Shown here piece by piece: positions 39,801 to 46,655 of a stretch of DNA of 64,000 nt. Each line of letters starts with the position of its first letter. Position 1 is the first letter of the stretch. Origin of the DNA: Nilaparvata lugens. Taxonomy: Eukaryota; Arthropoda; Insecta; Hemiptera; Delphacidae. The notes beneath the pieces are model-generated. The model was given only the letters and a program-made list of their open reading frames with translations. It had not been told where the DNA came from and did not search any database. A program made the position numbers and the translations under genes. The DNA is taken from the NCBI RefSeq assembly GCF_014356525.2, contig NC_052518.1, positions 26,127,160 through 26,191,159 on the forward strand. The letters are read 5' to 3'.

Positions 39801-42800
39801 ATATGTAAAAATAAAAAAGACTGGAAAACATCATAGAAATGAATAAAGAATAAATAGATTGATAGAAGAAACATGGAGGATGTGAAAAGCGTATCTTGAG
39901 ATTGGAGATTTCAAGAAAGGTTTTTAATTAAATTACTTTATTAATCTATAAAGAGTAAGAATATATTCCCCAGAGCTAAAAGTGACGAAAAACCCCACAA
40001 TTGAAAATGACGAAAAATGTTTGGCAAAAAAATATACAGCATAAATAATAATAATTTTAACGTGAGTATAATTTGAGAATTTAAGTGAAATTTTTAATAT
40101 TTCTGTGATTGTGAAGGAATATTTTGGTTTGGATTTGTATTTTGAAATTAATTAATCTGATGAATCCAAAATTATTGTAATACATACATTTTTTTGACTC
40201 AAAATAGTGTGTGAATTAAGTTATTATTTACATCACCTCTAGACCGTGTATTCCAAATTAAGGTTTAAAGCAGTTTTGGGCGAATGCCTGTTGTTTTTAC
40301 CTGCATTGTATCTATTGTATATGAATAAATAAAGCTGGTAAGTAATCTCCTCCCATCCTGAAAGATACGACACTTGGTGATGACCTTTTTTGTAGTTTTT
40401 GTTTTGACGTTTTTTTATATCTTTCTTTTTTATTCTGTATTATGTTAGTTTGTGAAATAAATGAATTGATTGATTGAAAAAAATATAGAGTTCGGAAGAT
40501 ATGTACGTGGGTGAAAAAAGGGCATGGTGATGAGATATGGTATATGTTAATATGATGATGTAGATGGTGATATTAATAAAGCAAGTTCCGATTAATGAAG
40601 CTTTGAAATATTAGTGCAAGCCCAAGCAGTAACGGGAATAGTGTTATCGATTTCTCTCATTTATTTCTATAGGGCTGATTGAAAGTTTTATGATAAAGAA
40701 TTACTAGTACCCTTTCATTTTTTGTACATTTGAGATGAATTGCCGAAACCGGTATTGTCTTCAAAGAAAAAAGGTACTAGTGATACCATCAAATAAATTA
40801 ACTGAACGGTATCTATTTGGATGGAATAAAAAAACTGGCAGGGCAGCTAACATATTTTACAGGTAATACCTCACATAGAACGAAACTTTAACAGTTGTTA
40901 AGAACTACTAGCTATTTTCACGGACTTATTGATGAAGAAACAATGCAATTGTAAGAAATAAGCATAATTCAATAGTTACTTTCCAGCAATTTTCTCTCAT
41001 CTTGAAAATGGAAGGCAAATATTCAATTTAACGATAAAATTACAGCAAGTAAGTTGGTTTTTTATATCATTTGAATGTTTTTTGTTTTGTTTTTTTTTTT
41101 GCTGAGAATGATGCCCACATGAGCTCCAGGCTTGTGCGTGGGTAATGAGACAGATGATGATGAGAGATAGAAGATGAGATGATGAATGTAAGAATGACAG
41201 AATAAGAAAAATGAAATGATAATGGATTTGTTAATAAATAGAGCTAATATACCACTACTTATACCACTACATAATCTAAAAAGTAATGAATACTTCATCA
41301 GCAATCGGTTTTAAAGAAACATATAGAAAATAATTTCAGTACGCAAGTTTAATTGAAAGCGGGCGAGAAAAACGTTTTAAATAGAGGTGGATCGACGATC
41401 CATACTGTGATTGTGGATTCAATGAGATGGTGATTTCCTGAAATGCTATCTACCACCAGTATGCATGTACCACACGACGGTACATTTTTAATTTTGATGA
41501 AGAAGCTGTTAAAACAGTCGATTATTACTCGTATTTTGACATTGACGTAATATAACCACTTGACACGAACGAACGAAAAAAATAGGATAGGCTGAAGAAA
41601 TTTTGAAATACGATGATGTTATGATAATTATAAATGGAAAATTAACCAGTGTATTAGTTCAAATTTTAGCCGAAAAATATTCAGTTCTCCAATTTCGGGT
41701 TGCGAATGTTAAATTTTTCCAAAATATATTATTAAACCAAGGTAGATTTTAAATTATATTGGATTTTCAAAGTAATAGGGGATTATATCAGGAAATGAAA
41801 ACGAACAAGCAAAGAAATGCGAAAATGAATTATTACGCGATTATTGTGGAATAAAGGTGGGTTCAAAAGTATTCAAAACTCTTTAGAAAATGTGTAACTA
41901 CTTCAGAAGCAAACATGATCAGAGTCTACCATGCAGAGGTAATTAGTTATTGCTCAAAATACAAATGAGCTTTAAATAATTTTCATTTGTAAATTGTATT
42001 CAATAACTTGACCTGAGACTAGACTGATTTTCTCAGGAAATGGGAATTAGTAGCTGAACTATAATAAAAATTGTTAGAATAAAAGTTGGAAATTCAAAAT
42101 TGAATCATGTTTGATAGTGCCTTTTCAGAAGCTAGTTAATGTTTGAACTTGAAGAGCATGATATTTGAGTTGATAAACCAGTTTTACAAGCTTGTAATTA
42201 AATAAGTAAGACATAAGTTCATTAGTGGTTCCCTCTATAAATTTATTTCTGGGGAAGAAATTATCATTGAAATTATCTGCCTGGAAGGTATGATGAAATT
42301 GAGATAATATTATTAGCTGAAAATACTATTAAAACTGCGGCTGATGGCTTGCCTTATAATTCTGAATTGTGTTGCTTTGAAAATATTTCATGTTCAAGGT
42401 TGAAGGTTGAACTCTAATTCATTCAATGTATTGGATGAATTATCTAATATTTTATTATTTTAGAATGAGGACGACACTTTCCTTCTATATTTAGGTTTTC
42501 TAATATCAAGCTACTCGAAACTAAGATCTCGCACAGCTTTAGGGATAGCATTGATTTACTTTTTCTAAGTAATTTAAATTCAATGCAACTTTTTATATTG
42601 ATTAAGTTTTTTATTAGAAACATAAATTATTTATCTATTATATTTGTAGGCTATTGCATGCTCGAATTGAACAATAAATTCTATTTATATATACGTCTTG
42701 GAAACTTAGCTCAACTTAAATCCGCTGAATTAGGAAGTATGGATTTATTTTCTGAAAACTATGTCTGTAATTGGTCCATAAAATTTTTCAGGATATATTT

Positions 42801-44883
42801 ATCCTAAAAAACACGGAATTTAAATGAGTGATGCACAGAAATTAATTATCTCTAACATTTATATATATCAGTAAATTTCTCATGGTTCTAATTTTTTCTA
42901 AATTGATTAATCGATCTACTAATTAAAAAAACATCAATCGTATGTATAATTTGTTTGATTTCATTGGATAAGAAAAGAACAATAAAGTTGGTGACAGTAT
43001 TCAAGTAACATGAAAACAATTATTATTTAAAGACAAGTATGTTGGAATTGAACCAACAATATAGATAATTAAATGCATTTCGAATCTCATTAAAGTCTGA
43101 AAAATAATGGTTATGATATCTTAGTGAGCATTATGGCTCGGTTGTACAAAAGCCTGTTAAATCTAACCCTGATTAAATGCTACAAGAGATGACCAGAGAA
43201 GCCTTCTTTTCAAGAAATCTTGCACTGACTGGTTAACGTGGCATTAATCAAGAACAAATTTCAACATGCTTTTGTGCAAACAGGCCAAAAGCTGCAAAAT
43301 TAATTATCTACACATGCCCAGGACAGTAAGGACGAAAGTGCAAGGCGGAGTTAGACTTTACAAAATACACGTCCTTATAAGAACCACACACTGCACAGTG
43401 AGACATGACGAAATTTGTTTGCCACTCACCACGAAACTATTACAATTATTCGCAACTCCACACTCGATTTAAACATGTACAATTTTGTAAGTGTGTTGAA
43501 TGAGTGGAGGAGGATTCTTATTTTGAAAAAAAAGTGAGAAATAAAATAGAATGAAAAAGTTAATTAGCAGAATCTGGAAATTACGATTTTAATTAATTAC
43601 AAAAAATTAATGTTGAGAAAGATACTAGAATTAAACTTTTCATCAAACCAGAGAATTAAATTTGAATATATTGTGCAATTCAGACTAAAAAAAAAATAAT
43701 GCCAGCAAGTCACTTCACGCTCACCATCTACCAAATCAATTGACGTAAAAATACGATTAAAATAAATATATTTATAAGGGATGTTTTTCAGAGCTATACA
43801 TAATACATAATATTAATACCTTTTGTGAAAATAAAATGTTAGAATTTATTTCGCGGCCTTATGACCTAATGAGTCGAAACATGTCGTGTCAAAGAATAAA
43901 CCAAAAAAGAAGCTGCTAGTTGATTCATAAAAAAATTATGAGGGATACAGATCTGATGTGCTGGAGAAATAAAAAGGAATATCCAATTGAGAAGAACAGT
44001 CTGTTTCGTGGTGATGAATTAATATAGGTCTACTTAGGCTCTGAATAGGCACAATCAACTACACAATATAGTAAGTTATTTAGCTAAAATACACCAGAAT
44101 GTTATAAGCTGAATTGAATTGTTGAATTATGAAAAACGTACGTGAGTTATGAATTTGAATTTTTGATTTGAAAGAGATTTCAGATGAGATGTTAGTTATT
44201 GGACAAAAATTTCCGTTAGTTTCTCTACAGGATAAAGCAGAAAAGGAGACTTATCTGAGCTGAAAGCACAACCGTCCGGTACCGCTGCCCAAAGCCCACT
44301 CCCAAATGGCAGACCAACTTGTTATTCCTAACCTTCATCTTTCGCTTATCTAATTTTTTCGAAGATTACCAGGAGAAAGCCATTCTGATTGGTTCAATTG
44401 AGTTCTACCTATTGGAAGTTGGTTGAACGTTTCAACATGAAAATGACGGAAATCTACAATATAATGATAGATCATGACACTACCCGTTGTCTATGGCGTT
44501 AGTATTAGAATTATCATCAACGAATTGGTACATTCAATTGAATTCACTAGCCTAAAATTTATGGAGACCCGCTTAGCCAGCATGAAGTTTGATGAAAGAA
44601 CACGTGAAAATAAATGTTTGAAAATATCAATACTACCCACTACAAAGCTAGTCCAAAGGTGAATAGAATAAAATCAAGCTGATTAAAATTGTGTTTGAAT
44701 GATATTTTTCGAGTAGACTGGGATAGAATATAATAATATTACCTTGGACATGTTCACCGTTGTATTTGACATAGAGCTCGTGAAGACCTTCTTCCCTGGG
44801 TTCATATTTGACGCTGACTGTTCCATCGCGGTTATCCTCTATAACTGGCTTGTCAGTATTGCCACTTGGCATCTTAATTTCAG
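9654..44883 (-). CDS. cher: Filamin, C-terminal half (Ig repeats 16-24), 13 exons
   Basis: This is the actin-crosslinking scaffold filamin (Drosophila cheerio). The joined exons encode about 840 residues that follow filamin Ig repeats 16 to 24 (human numbering) without a break: GPG(L) turn motifs, [14 protein letters not shown] segments, DNKDGT segments, GSPF strand-G motifs, a hinge 2 with VVVETVQK, and a final repeat with KGPCEEV...KHMGRNNY that forms the dimer interface. Filamins work in the cytoplasm and cortex, linking actin to membrane receptors. The N-terminal actin-binding domain and repeats 1-15 are not in the window. All introns are phase 1 apart from 16839-20062 (phase 0), so nearly every exon can be skipped in frame. 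The exons are entered separately below. Confidence 0.97.
12321..12664. repeat. Tandem pair plus inverted third copy, long hairpin
   Basis: A unit of about 100 bp starting AATAATTATTATTAAACG occurs at 12321 and again at 12421 in direct orientation. A third copy occurs inverted at about 12550-12664. Copies two and three form arms of about 113 bp at roughly 95% identity with a loop of about 16 bases (12534-12549). GTCTATACAAA lies just outside both ends (12311 and 12717), which suggests that a whole duplicated segment or element is bounded there. Confidence 0.8.
12826..13428. repeat. Two direct copies of a ~200-bp sequence
   Basis: The copies at 12826-13025 and 13207-13428 share long stretches such as AACATGATCCTTTCCAT, AGACGGATTCTTTAGAAG and CCCTTGAAGTTTGTTTTTCA. 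The start-to-start distance is about 381 bp. The second copy has a short insertion near 13337-13354. No coding capacity is evident. Confidence 0.75.
14091..14294 (-). CDS. cher: Filamin exon: hinge 2 and start of repeat 24
   Basis: Acceptor TTATTTTAG, donor GTAAGA. The peptide runs [20 protein letters not shown], then [20 protein letters not shown], then [18 protein letters not shown], and ends FTVHCGDA before a split Gly. The VVVETV plus SDASKV signature is filamin hinge 2, the flexible, calpain-sensitive linker before the dimerisation repeat. Both splice phases are 1. The acceptor sequence is duplicated 54 bp upstream (see findings). Confidence 0.96.
14283..14372 (-). repeat. cher: Duplicated splice-acceptor segment
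   Basis: Positions 14283-14317 and 14337-14371 are the same about 35-bp segment with three differences. The first copy contains the real acceptor and the first four codons of the hinge 2 exon. The second lies 54 bp into the intron and keeps an intact, arguably better acceptor (CTTCAG before GTGACAAC). Splicing there would read [10 protein letters not shown] and hit TGA at 14316-14314. Confidence 0.85.
14295..15763 (-). other. cher: Filamin intron, 1.47 kb
   Basis: Phase 1, donor GTTAGT. It contains the decoy acceptor copy at its 3' end, one stray copy of an acceptor-like repeat at 15501-15540, and a direct repeat of ATATTTGTATCCAGAAGCT (about 15407 and 15581). The short plus-strand frames at 14533 and 14891 are AT-rich chance frames. 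No gene is seen. Confidence 0.85.
15764..15979 (-). CDS. cher: Filamin exon: most of repeat 23
   Basis: Acceptor CTTTTAG, donor GTTAGT, both phase 1. It encodes [65 protein letters not shown] and TCT before a split Gly. This is the body of Ig repeat 23. The segment [14 protein letters not shown] carries the usual buried Tyr/Pro pattern of an Ig F strand. Confidence 0.97.
15967..16265. repeat. Degenerate ~61-69-bp tandem repeat derived from the acceptor region
   Basis: Units carrying TTTTGTCCTGAAAATGACAA-like sequence occur at 15967 (the real acceptor), 16028, 16089, 16157 and 16226, with spacings of 61, 61, 68 and 69 bp. A further unit lies at 15501-15540. Read on the filamin strand, the units at 16157 and 16226 still present a CAG followed by GA, like the true acceptor. 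Confidence 0.7.
16613..16838 (-). CDS. cher: Filamin exon: repeat 22 body and start of repeat 23
   Basis: Acceptor TTGACAG in phase 0, donor GTTTGT in phase 1. It encodes [53 protein letters not shown] and [16 protein letters not shown]. The RFMPRENG and GVHIPGSPF motifs are diagnostic of repeat 22. The upstream intron is the only phase 0 junction seen in this gene part, and it is the one carrying the LINE insertion. Confidence 0.97.
17213..19387 (+). pseudogene. Broken endonuclease-reverse transcriptase ORF
   Basis: Three consecutive frames make one ancestral protein. 17213-17527: end of an apurinic-type endonuclease ([11 protein letters not shown], the GD.N motif, and SCIDHIFF). 17550-18005: linker with [15 protein letters not shown]. 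18011-19387: reverse transcriptase with [30 protein letters not shown] (motif A) and SFADDTML (motif C, the FADD catalytic pair intact). The first break, near 17520, is a frameshift. The second, near 18000, looks like a one-base change in an A run. The usual QGTVLSP motif reads QETVLSP here. The enzyme copies element RNA at a nicked target site. This copy is defective. Confidence 0.9.
19917..19977. repeat. (ATT)n tail of the LINE
   Basis: About 20 uninterrupted ATT/TTA units follow AATAAATAAA at the 3' end of the retrotransposon. Confidence 0.9.
20063..20256 (-). CDS. cher: Filamin exon: end of repeat 21, start of repeat 22
   Basis: Acceptor AATTATAG in phase 1, donor GTTTGT in phase 0. It encodes [39 protein letters not shown], then [18 protein letters not shown]. 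The [10 protein letters not shown] and NGAKGELD motifs are typical of repeats 21/22. This exon is the join point for two upstream partners: the regular exon ending at 28227 and the candidate alternative first exon ending at 23687. Both leave a G to complete the Gly codon. Confidence 0.97.
20257..23686 (-). other. cher: Intron between alternative first exon and repeat 21/22 exon
   Basis: 3.4 kb of AT-rich sequence. From about 20345 to 21075 it contains moderately GC-rich sequence (for example GTTCCACAGTCGGGACGC near 20930) that resembles the 3' end of an old retroelement on the minus strand, but I cannot name it. No gene is seen. Confidence 0.5.
23687..23774 (-). CDS. cher: Candidate alternative first coding exon of a short filamin isoform
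   Basis: ATG at 23774-23772 stands in the context AACCGCCATGG, close to the ideal animal start context. TGA lies in frame 12 bases upstream of the ATG, so this is a start and not a continuing exon. The frame reads [19 protein letters not shown], then [10 protein letters not shown], and ends in G at the donor GTAATC. Phase 1 matches the acceptor at 20256 exactly and restores the Gly-Glu-Tyr of repeat 21. The product would be about 370 residues: the last strands of repeat 21, repeats 22-23, hinge 2 and the dimerising repeat 24, without actin-binding domain. The 29-residue start matches nothing I know. Transcript evidence is needed to confirm it. Confidence 0.6.
23775..24060 (-). promoter_or_regulatory. 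cher: Possible promoter/5' UTR of the short filamin isoform
   Basis: Upstream of the alternative ATG the base composition changes sharply. 23860-24000 is purine-rich on the minus strand (GGAGGAGAGAGG, GGAAGTGGGAGG) and much richer in GC than the surrounding intron. I find no TATA box. The assignment rests on position and composition only. Confidence 0.3.
24371..24502 (+). mobile_element. Penelope-like element end fragment with hammerhead-like motif
   Basis: It shares ATTACTAGTACCCTTT (24372-24387) and CCGAAACCGG (24486-24495) with the fragment at 40699-40758. The motif at 24462-24502 has the layout of a type I hammerhead ribozyme: GACAC pairs with GTGTC (stem I), a TTGATAA block stands where CUGAUGA is expected, then a short stem II, GAAA, a tiny stem III, and GTC as cleavage triplet. 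Two core bases (C3, G8) differ from the active consensus, so activity is unlikely. Confidence 0.5.
25304..26173 (+). mobile_element. 5'-truncated RTE-like LINE with 13-bp target duplication
   Basis: TATAATATTCCTT occurs exactly at 25304-25316 and again at 26161-26173, flanking an 844-bp insert (25317-26160) that ends in a (GTAA)n tail. Exact target duplication plus a short tandem tail marks a fairly recent target-primed insertion. It is opposite in direction to filamin. Confidence 0.9.
25317..26138 (+). pseudogene. Reverse transcriptase C-terminal fragment (RTE-like)
   Basis: The open frame starts inside the fingers/palm region just before motif [13 protein letters not shown], and continues with [68 protein letters not shown] and [14 protein letters not shown], to a stop at 26136-26138. 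The YADD catalytic pair is present, but the endonuclease and most of the polymerase are absent, so it cannot be autonomous. No stop or frameshift interrupts the 270 or so residues that remain, which supports recent insertion. Similar proteins are often labelled endonuclease-reverse transcriptase in insect genomes. The clade assignment is from motif style. Confidence 0.85.
26815..27005. repeat. Diverged member of the 29-kb repeat family
   Basis: GAGATATCGATGTGCAG followed by TTTCGC...TGAAAT...TGGAAATCATG matches the sequence at about 29512-29575 in the same orientation, including the later ATGGCGAATCTAAGATG segment. Confidence 0.65.
27778..27866. repeat. (ATT)n microsatellite, probable LINE tail
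   Basis: About 30 ATT units with a few interruptions follow GAGATTAAAATATC. The preceding 80 bases are T-rich and resemble the 3' end of the LINE at 19.9 kb in style. I could not confirm a coding part. Confidence 0.8.
28227..28466 (-). CDS. cher: Filamin exon: end of repeat 20, start and body of repeat 21
   Basis: Acceptor GATTGCAG, donor GTAAGT, both phase 1. It encodes [60 protein letters not shown] and [27 protein letters not shown] and [14 protein letters not shown] strings are diagnostic for repeat 21, the best-known ligand-binding repeat of vertebrate filamins. The exon is markedly GC-rich for this window. The downstream half of repeat 21 is on the exon at 20063-20256. Confidence 0.97.
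28883..28960. repeat. Dispersed repeat, TATAGTGAGATTCAC type
   Basis: TATAGTGAGATTCAC, then TCAGCATCTGATTAACATTAG and TTTGCTAT, recur almost intact at 39269-39345. The first motif recurs alone at about 30304-30318 and, changed, at about 47567. Confidence 0.65.
28960..29860. repeat. Cluster of direct and inverted copies of one dispersed repeat
   Basis: GATCCTACTCAAATTGAAAA starts at 29028 and at 29331 (direct, 303 bp apart) and occurs inverted at about 29661-29699. GCCATATTGAATGC and ATGGCAGATCCAAGATGGC segments accompany each copy. The cluster opens with GTCTGAGAACGGCTT and ends with its inverted counterpart AAGCCGTTCTCA near 29741. It is non-coding. I read it as two copies of a long-TIR non-autonomous element nested or fused. 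Confidence 0.7.
29870..30223 (+). repeat. Probable LINE 3' end with ATT tail
   Basis: A T-rich stretch contains GCTCTAGTAGAGTAA twice (about 29970 and 30066) and ends with AAATAAAGTCAAATTTATTATTATT. The style matches the tail of the LINE at 19.4-19.98 kb. No reverse transcriptase remains. Confidence 0.45.
30322..31129. mobile_element. 808-bp MITE with ~215-bp inverted repeats
   Basis: The left arm (30322 to about 30536) and the inverted right arm (about 30898 to 31129) begin AAGGAGAGAATGTCTCCTTT and stay closely similar through GGTGTC.GGATAAT.TTATCCG and GTTCGTCAATGTCGAGACAT. The first 15 bases are themselves a palindrome. No open frame remains, and I did not find a target duplication. Confidence 0.8.
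31489..31653 (-). CDS. cher: Filamin exon: middle of repeat 20
   Basis: Acceptor TATTACAG, donor GTTGGT, both phase 1. It encodes [40 protein letters not shown] and [19 protein letters not shown](L/M)GVHTVSVKY is a standard repeat 20 signature. At 54 codons plus split bases it is one of the two shortest exons of the set apart from 36693-36821 and 44743-44883. Skipping it would keep frame but remove the core of the Ig fold. Confidence 0.96.
31654..32568 (-). other. cher: Filamin intron, 0.9 kb, with a perfect hairpin
   Basis: Phase 1, donor GTTAGT. The only notable structure is the 22-bp perfect hairpin at 32468-32516, close to the donor. Confidence 0.9.
32468..32516. repeat. Perfect 22-bp inverted repeat, 5-base loop
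   Basis: TGAAATGAAAAGATATTGTCAA (shown as its first 20: TGAAATGAAAAGATATTGTC) at 32468-32489 is exactly reversed at 32495-32516, with loop TATCT. In the filamin pre-mRNA it lies about 52 bases after the 5' splice site of the exon ending at 32569. Confidence 0.9.
32569..32850 (-). CDS. cher: Filamin exon: repeat 19 body and start of repeat 20
   Basis: Acceptor GTATACAG, donor GTTAGT, both phase 1. At 282 bp it is the longest exon here. It encodes [76 protein letters not shown] and [17 protein letters not shown]. The charged [12 protein letters not shown] insert is the linker before repeat 20, a known feature of this repeat pair in insect and vertebrate filamins. Confidence 0.97.
32851..33477 (-). 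other. cher: Filamin intron, 0.63 kb
   Basis: Phase 1, donor GTCGGT, which is somewhat weak. AT-rich, with nothing else seen. Confidence 0.9.
33478..33678 (-). CDS. cher: Filamin exon: end of repeat 18, start of repeat 19
   Basis: Acceptor ATGTTGCAG, donor GTCGGT, both phase 1. It encodes [48 protein letters not shown] and [30 protein letters not shown] and [12 protein letters not shown] align directly with filamin repeats 18/19. The GALTEGKTH segment stands where many filamins have GTGLKEGQTH, so the usual Gly-x-Gly turn is altered (a minor change). Confidence 0.96.
33679..34771 (-). other. cher: Filamin intron, 1.1 kb
   Basis: Phase 1, donor GTAATA. AT-rich. A stretch near 33890-33960 ending in AATAAATGAATTAAATG is reminiscent of a LINE/SINE tail but too short to assign. 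Confidence 0.85.
34772..34936 (-). CDS. cher: Filamin exon: repeat 18 first part
   Basis: Acceptor TTGTGAAG, donor GTAATA, both phase 1. It encodes [36 protein letters not shown] and [18 protein letters not shown]. Repeat 18 in filamins lacks the usual first strand and packs on repeat 19, and the short start here fits that. The acceptor uses AAG instead of CAG/TAG and has a weak pyrimidine tract, so it may be a weaker splice site. Skipping the exon would keep the frame. Confidence 0.96.
34937..35589 (-). other. cher: Filamin intron, 0.65 kb
   Basis: Phase 1, donor GTAAAC. Nothing recognisable in it. Confidence 0.9.
35590..35763 (-). CDS. cher: Filamin exon: body of repeat 17
   Basis: Acceptor TTTTTCAG, donor GTAAAC, both phase 1. 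It encodes [56 protein letters not shown] and T before a split Gly. Repeat 17 is the GPIb-alpha site in vertebrate filamin A. The residues DRHIKGSPY occupy the C-D face. Confidence 0.97.
35764..36692 (-). other. cher: Filamin intron, 0.93 kb
   Basis: Phase 1, donor GTGACA. AT-rich, with a short ATT run at about 36599. No gene is seen. Confidence 0.9.
36693..36821 (-). CDS. cher: Filamin exon: end of repeat 16, start of repeat 17
   Basis: Acceptor GTTGTAG, donor GTGACA, both phase 1. It is the shortest exon at 129 bp. It encodes [40 protein letters not shown] and GA before a split Gly. The YGPGL turn followed by a THGVSG loop is as in insect filamins. Confidence 0.96.
37031..38021. mobile_element. 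hAT-like non-autonomous element, 975 bp
   Basis: The ends CAGTGGCGGTTTCT (37039) and inverted CAGTGGCGGCTCTA (ending 38013) form short TIRs of the hAT type. The flanking octamers TCTACTCC (37031-37038) and ACTACTTC (38014-38021) match at 6 of 8 positions, consistent with an aged 8-bp hAT target duplication. The interior has no transposase. It contains GCGGGTGGGCAAC near the left end and the similar GGGTGGGCAACTGC near the right end. Confidence 0.75.
38165..38552. repeat. Two near-perfect 194-bp tandem copies
   Basis: The unit containing CAATCCCTGATGGAAGCAAT starts again 194 bp later (GAAATATAAATATTTTTC at 38176 and 38370), and I see no difference between copies. Parts of the unit (GAATAAATTGAAATT, ATTATTATT) continue to about 38700, with a second duplicated segment ATATAATATCAGAAGAT at about 38570 and 38662. 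Confidence 0.9.
39269..39345. repeat. Second copy of the TATAGTGAGATTCAC repeat
   Basis: It shares CAGCA.CTGATTAACATTAG, TTTGCTAT and TGTCTGTCATT with 28883-28960, in the same orientation. Confidence 0.65.
39745..39772. repeat. (GAT)n microsatellite
   Basis: Eight to nine GAT units. A similar run lies at about 62645-62663. Confidence 0.85.
40260..40333 (+). repeat. LINE 3'-tail fragment
   Basis: AAAGCAGTTTTGGGCGAATG, then TGTATATGAATAAATAAAG, has the form of the 3' ends of arthropod Jockey/CR1-type LINEs. A related fragment GGAGCAGTTTTGGGCTTAAC is at about 59115. No coding part remains. Confidence 0.4.
40699..40760 (+). mobile_element. Penelope-like element end fragment
   Basis: AATTACTAGTACCCTTTC and, 25 bases on, TTGCCGAAACCGGTATTGTC resemble the fragment at 24371-24502 in order and orientation. 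The hammerhead-like part is more decayed: the cleavage GTC is changed and stem I is not clear. Confidence 0.4.
43135..43287. mobile_element. ~150-bp MITE
   Basis: TGGCTCGGTTGTACAAAAGC at the left and inverted TGGCCTGTTTGCACAAAAGC at the right form TIRs that remain similar through CTTGATTAA/CCTGATTAA. No coding capacity, and the target duplication is not clear. Confidence 0.65.
43858..43890 (+). other. Hammerhead-like motif
   Basis: CTTATGA, then a short GAC...GTC stem, GAAAC, ATGTC and GTGTC follow the order of a minimal hammerhead ribozyme (conserved GAAA, GTC cleavage triplet, then the GTGTC stem I strand as at 24498-24502). The first core block departs from CTGATGA at one position. It may be another Penelope-type end. 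Confidence 0.35.
44743..44883 (-). CDS. cher: Filamin exon: repeat 16 second half
   Basis: Acceptor ATTTCAG, donor GTAATA, both phase 1. It encodes [38 protein letters not shown] and KYNGEHVQ before a split Gly. It is the most upstream filamin exon I can identify in the window. The preceding exon should end with a RKGEIT-like stretch and a G, and I cannot find it in the next 19 kb. Confidence 0.96.
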
Positions 44884-46070
44884 CTGAAATAAAAAAAAAT
44901 ATTATTAATAATTTTGATTAAAATCAGAAATGTGATAGTGTATAGAATGAAAAGTTCTGGTGTGGCATCGTCACTCTCACTCCTTGCCACTATTTTCAAG
45001 TTAAAACAGGAAAATTTATGAATCACTGTTGTTACATTGGGTCTACATAAACGAATGATATGATATGTATGAATACACATACAGTTGAGGTTGATTGCAA
45101 ACAATCCAAAAGTGATTTTCAAGCTGATTACTGTCAGATAGTGGAGCTGGCCTCAAACAGCCACCCTTCCAACGGGAGAACCGAAAGCACTGCGCTAAAC
45201 TAATCTAATGATGTAATGTCACTTCTACAATACAAACTTCCTCTGAATTTTAAATACGGACGTGTTTACAGGAACTGGGCTTCTATTCTCAGTGTAATTT
45301 GGATCATTGGATGTCAAAGTACTCATTGTTCATGGAACCTAGAGCCTTGAAACTAACACACAAACATAGTAGTTACAAAAAATCATTAACGATGAAACAT
45401 GCAAGTTAACTATTTTAAACTGTTGATTGTCAAGGGAAGATTGATGAAAACAGTTGAAGAAGTATGACATCGTGAATTAATACTATTCCATTACATATTA
45501 TATTGTTACTGAAAATACCTTTGCAGTTTCTATCTAAATAACAAAACTTGAAATGAGATTAACGAATACATTTCTTAATTGGGATGGAAGTTTCCCTGAA
45601 TCCTCAATCAAGAAACCTATTTATTTATAATTTCATCAAATAATTTTTCTGATAAAAAACTAAACCAGTTTTCGGAAAACCAGCCTTAAAATACAACCTT
45701 CTTGACCATGTTGGTCAAGTTTCAAGTCAATAATTTGAATTATTCTGTTATCTTAATTCAACTTAATGGAACTGATTCAATTGAAAAATGCATTTATTAT
45801 CTCATTATTTGAATAGATCAAACTTGAATTTTCAGTTACGACTGAGGTAATCGAATAAAACAATAACTTACTTGAGAAATATTATTTGAAAAAAATTCAA
45901 ATTAGAAAATAGCAATCGTATCTGCAGAAGAGAACAGAGATTTGAGCGAGACACCTGTTTAATGAAGCATTCAATACGCTTCAAGCATTTGTCAGGTCTG
46001 TGAGCTACAGTTACATACTTGGCAACCGAACAAATTGTTGAGATAGTTACATTGTCTCGCTACAAATAGT

Positions 46071-46124
46071 CTGTCAACAGTCTGTCTGTTGTCTGTCAAC
46101 AGTCTGTCTGTTGTCTGTCAACTA
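46071..46124. repeat. 22-bp tandem repeat
   Basis: CTGTCAACAGTCTGTCTGTT starts at 46071 and 46093, with a third partial unit from 46115. Confidence 0.9.
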
Positions 46125-46655
46125 GTCTGATCTAAGCGTTGAGTGGTTTTTTGTCGCGTTAAAACACATCGATGTCTTCTTTAATAAAACTGAATAATAA
46201 TACTTTATTCTGGAAGTTTGAGAGTATTCCATCCTGTATCTTGGGAGTTTTGCATTTATAATAATTTCTTCAAAATTCATTTCATCATTATCAATCTTTA
46301 TTCATGATAACTGTAAGTTTCTTCTTGATGGATACGAATGGGATTTAATTTGCCAAAATTGATGTTCATGCGTTCAAACCTGCCGTAATATGTAGATGTA
46401 ACACAATATAATATAATCACAATTCAATTGAATGCTCATTATCCTCATATAATTCTATAAAATGCTTCAGATCATAGCTTTATGAAACTCATTGAGTAGT
46501 TAGCTATATTGATAATTATTATACGCTAGAATCACAGTCTGCATAATAATGCTATCTACATAATTTAAGAAATCTTATATGATCTGAATTTTTATTATAA
46601 GAAAGAATAAAACTTATTCAATTGAAATCATTGAACTGGTTTCACATTTATAATC

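Larger units (their letters stand above)
36822..44742 (-). other. cher: Filamin intron, 7.9 kb
   Basis: Phase 1, donor GTAATA. It holds the hAT-like element (37039-38013), the 194-bp tandem duplication (38165-38552), a dispersed repeat copy (39269-39345), a GAT microsatellite (39745-39772), a LINE-tail fragment (40260-40333), Penelope-end-like fragments (40699-40760 and 43845-43890) and a MITE (43135-43287). A more GC-rich stretch at about 44250-44420 has CCAAT-type motifs but no exon I can justify. Confidence 0.85.

Noticed and set aside
44250..44420. GC-richer patch with CCAAT-type motifs, considered as a promoter and first exon for a C-terminal filamin isoform
   Set aside because: The ATG frames found there have no donor in phase 1 to match the acceptor at 36821. 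Motif evidence alone is too weak.
44880..45122. 80-residue frame running into the first visible filamin exon
   Set aside because: It reads through the acceptor in a non-coding frame and is AT-rich with low-complexity hydrophobic residues.
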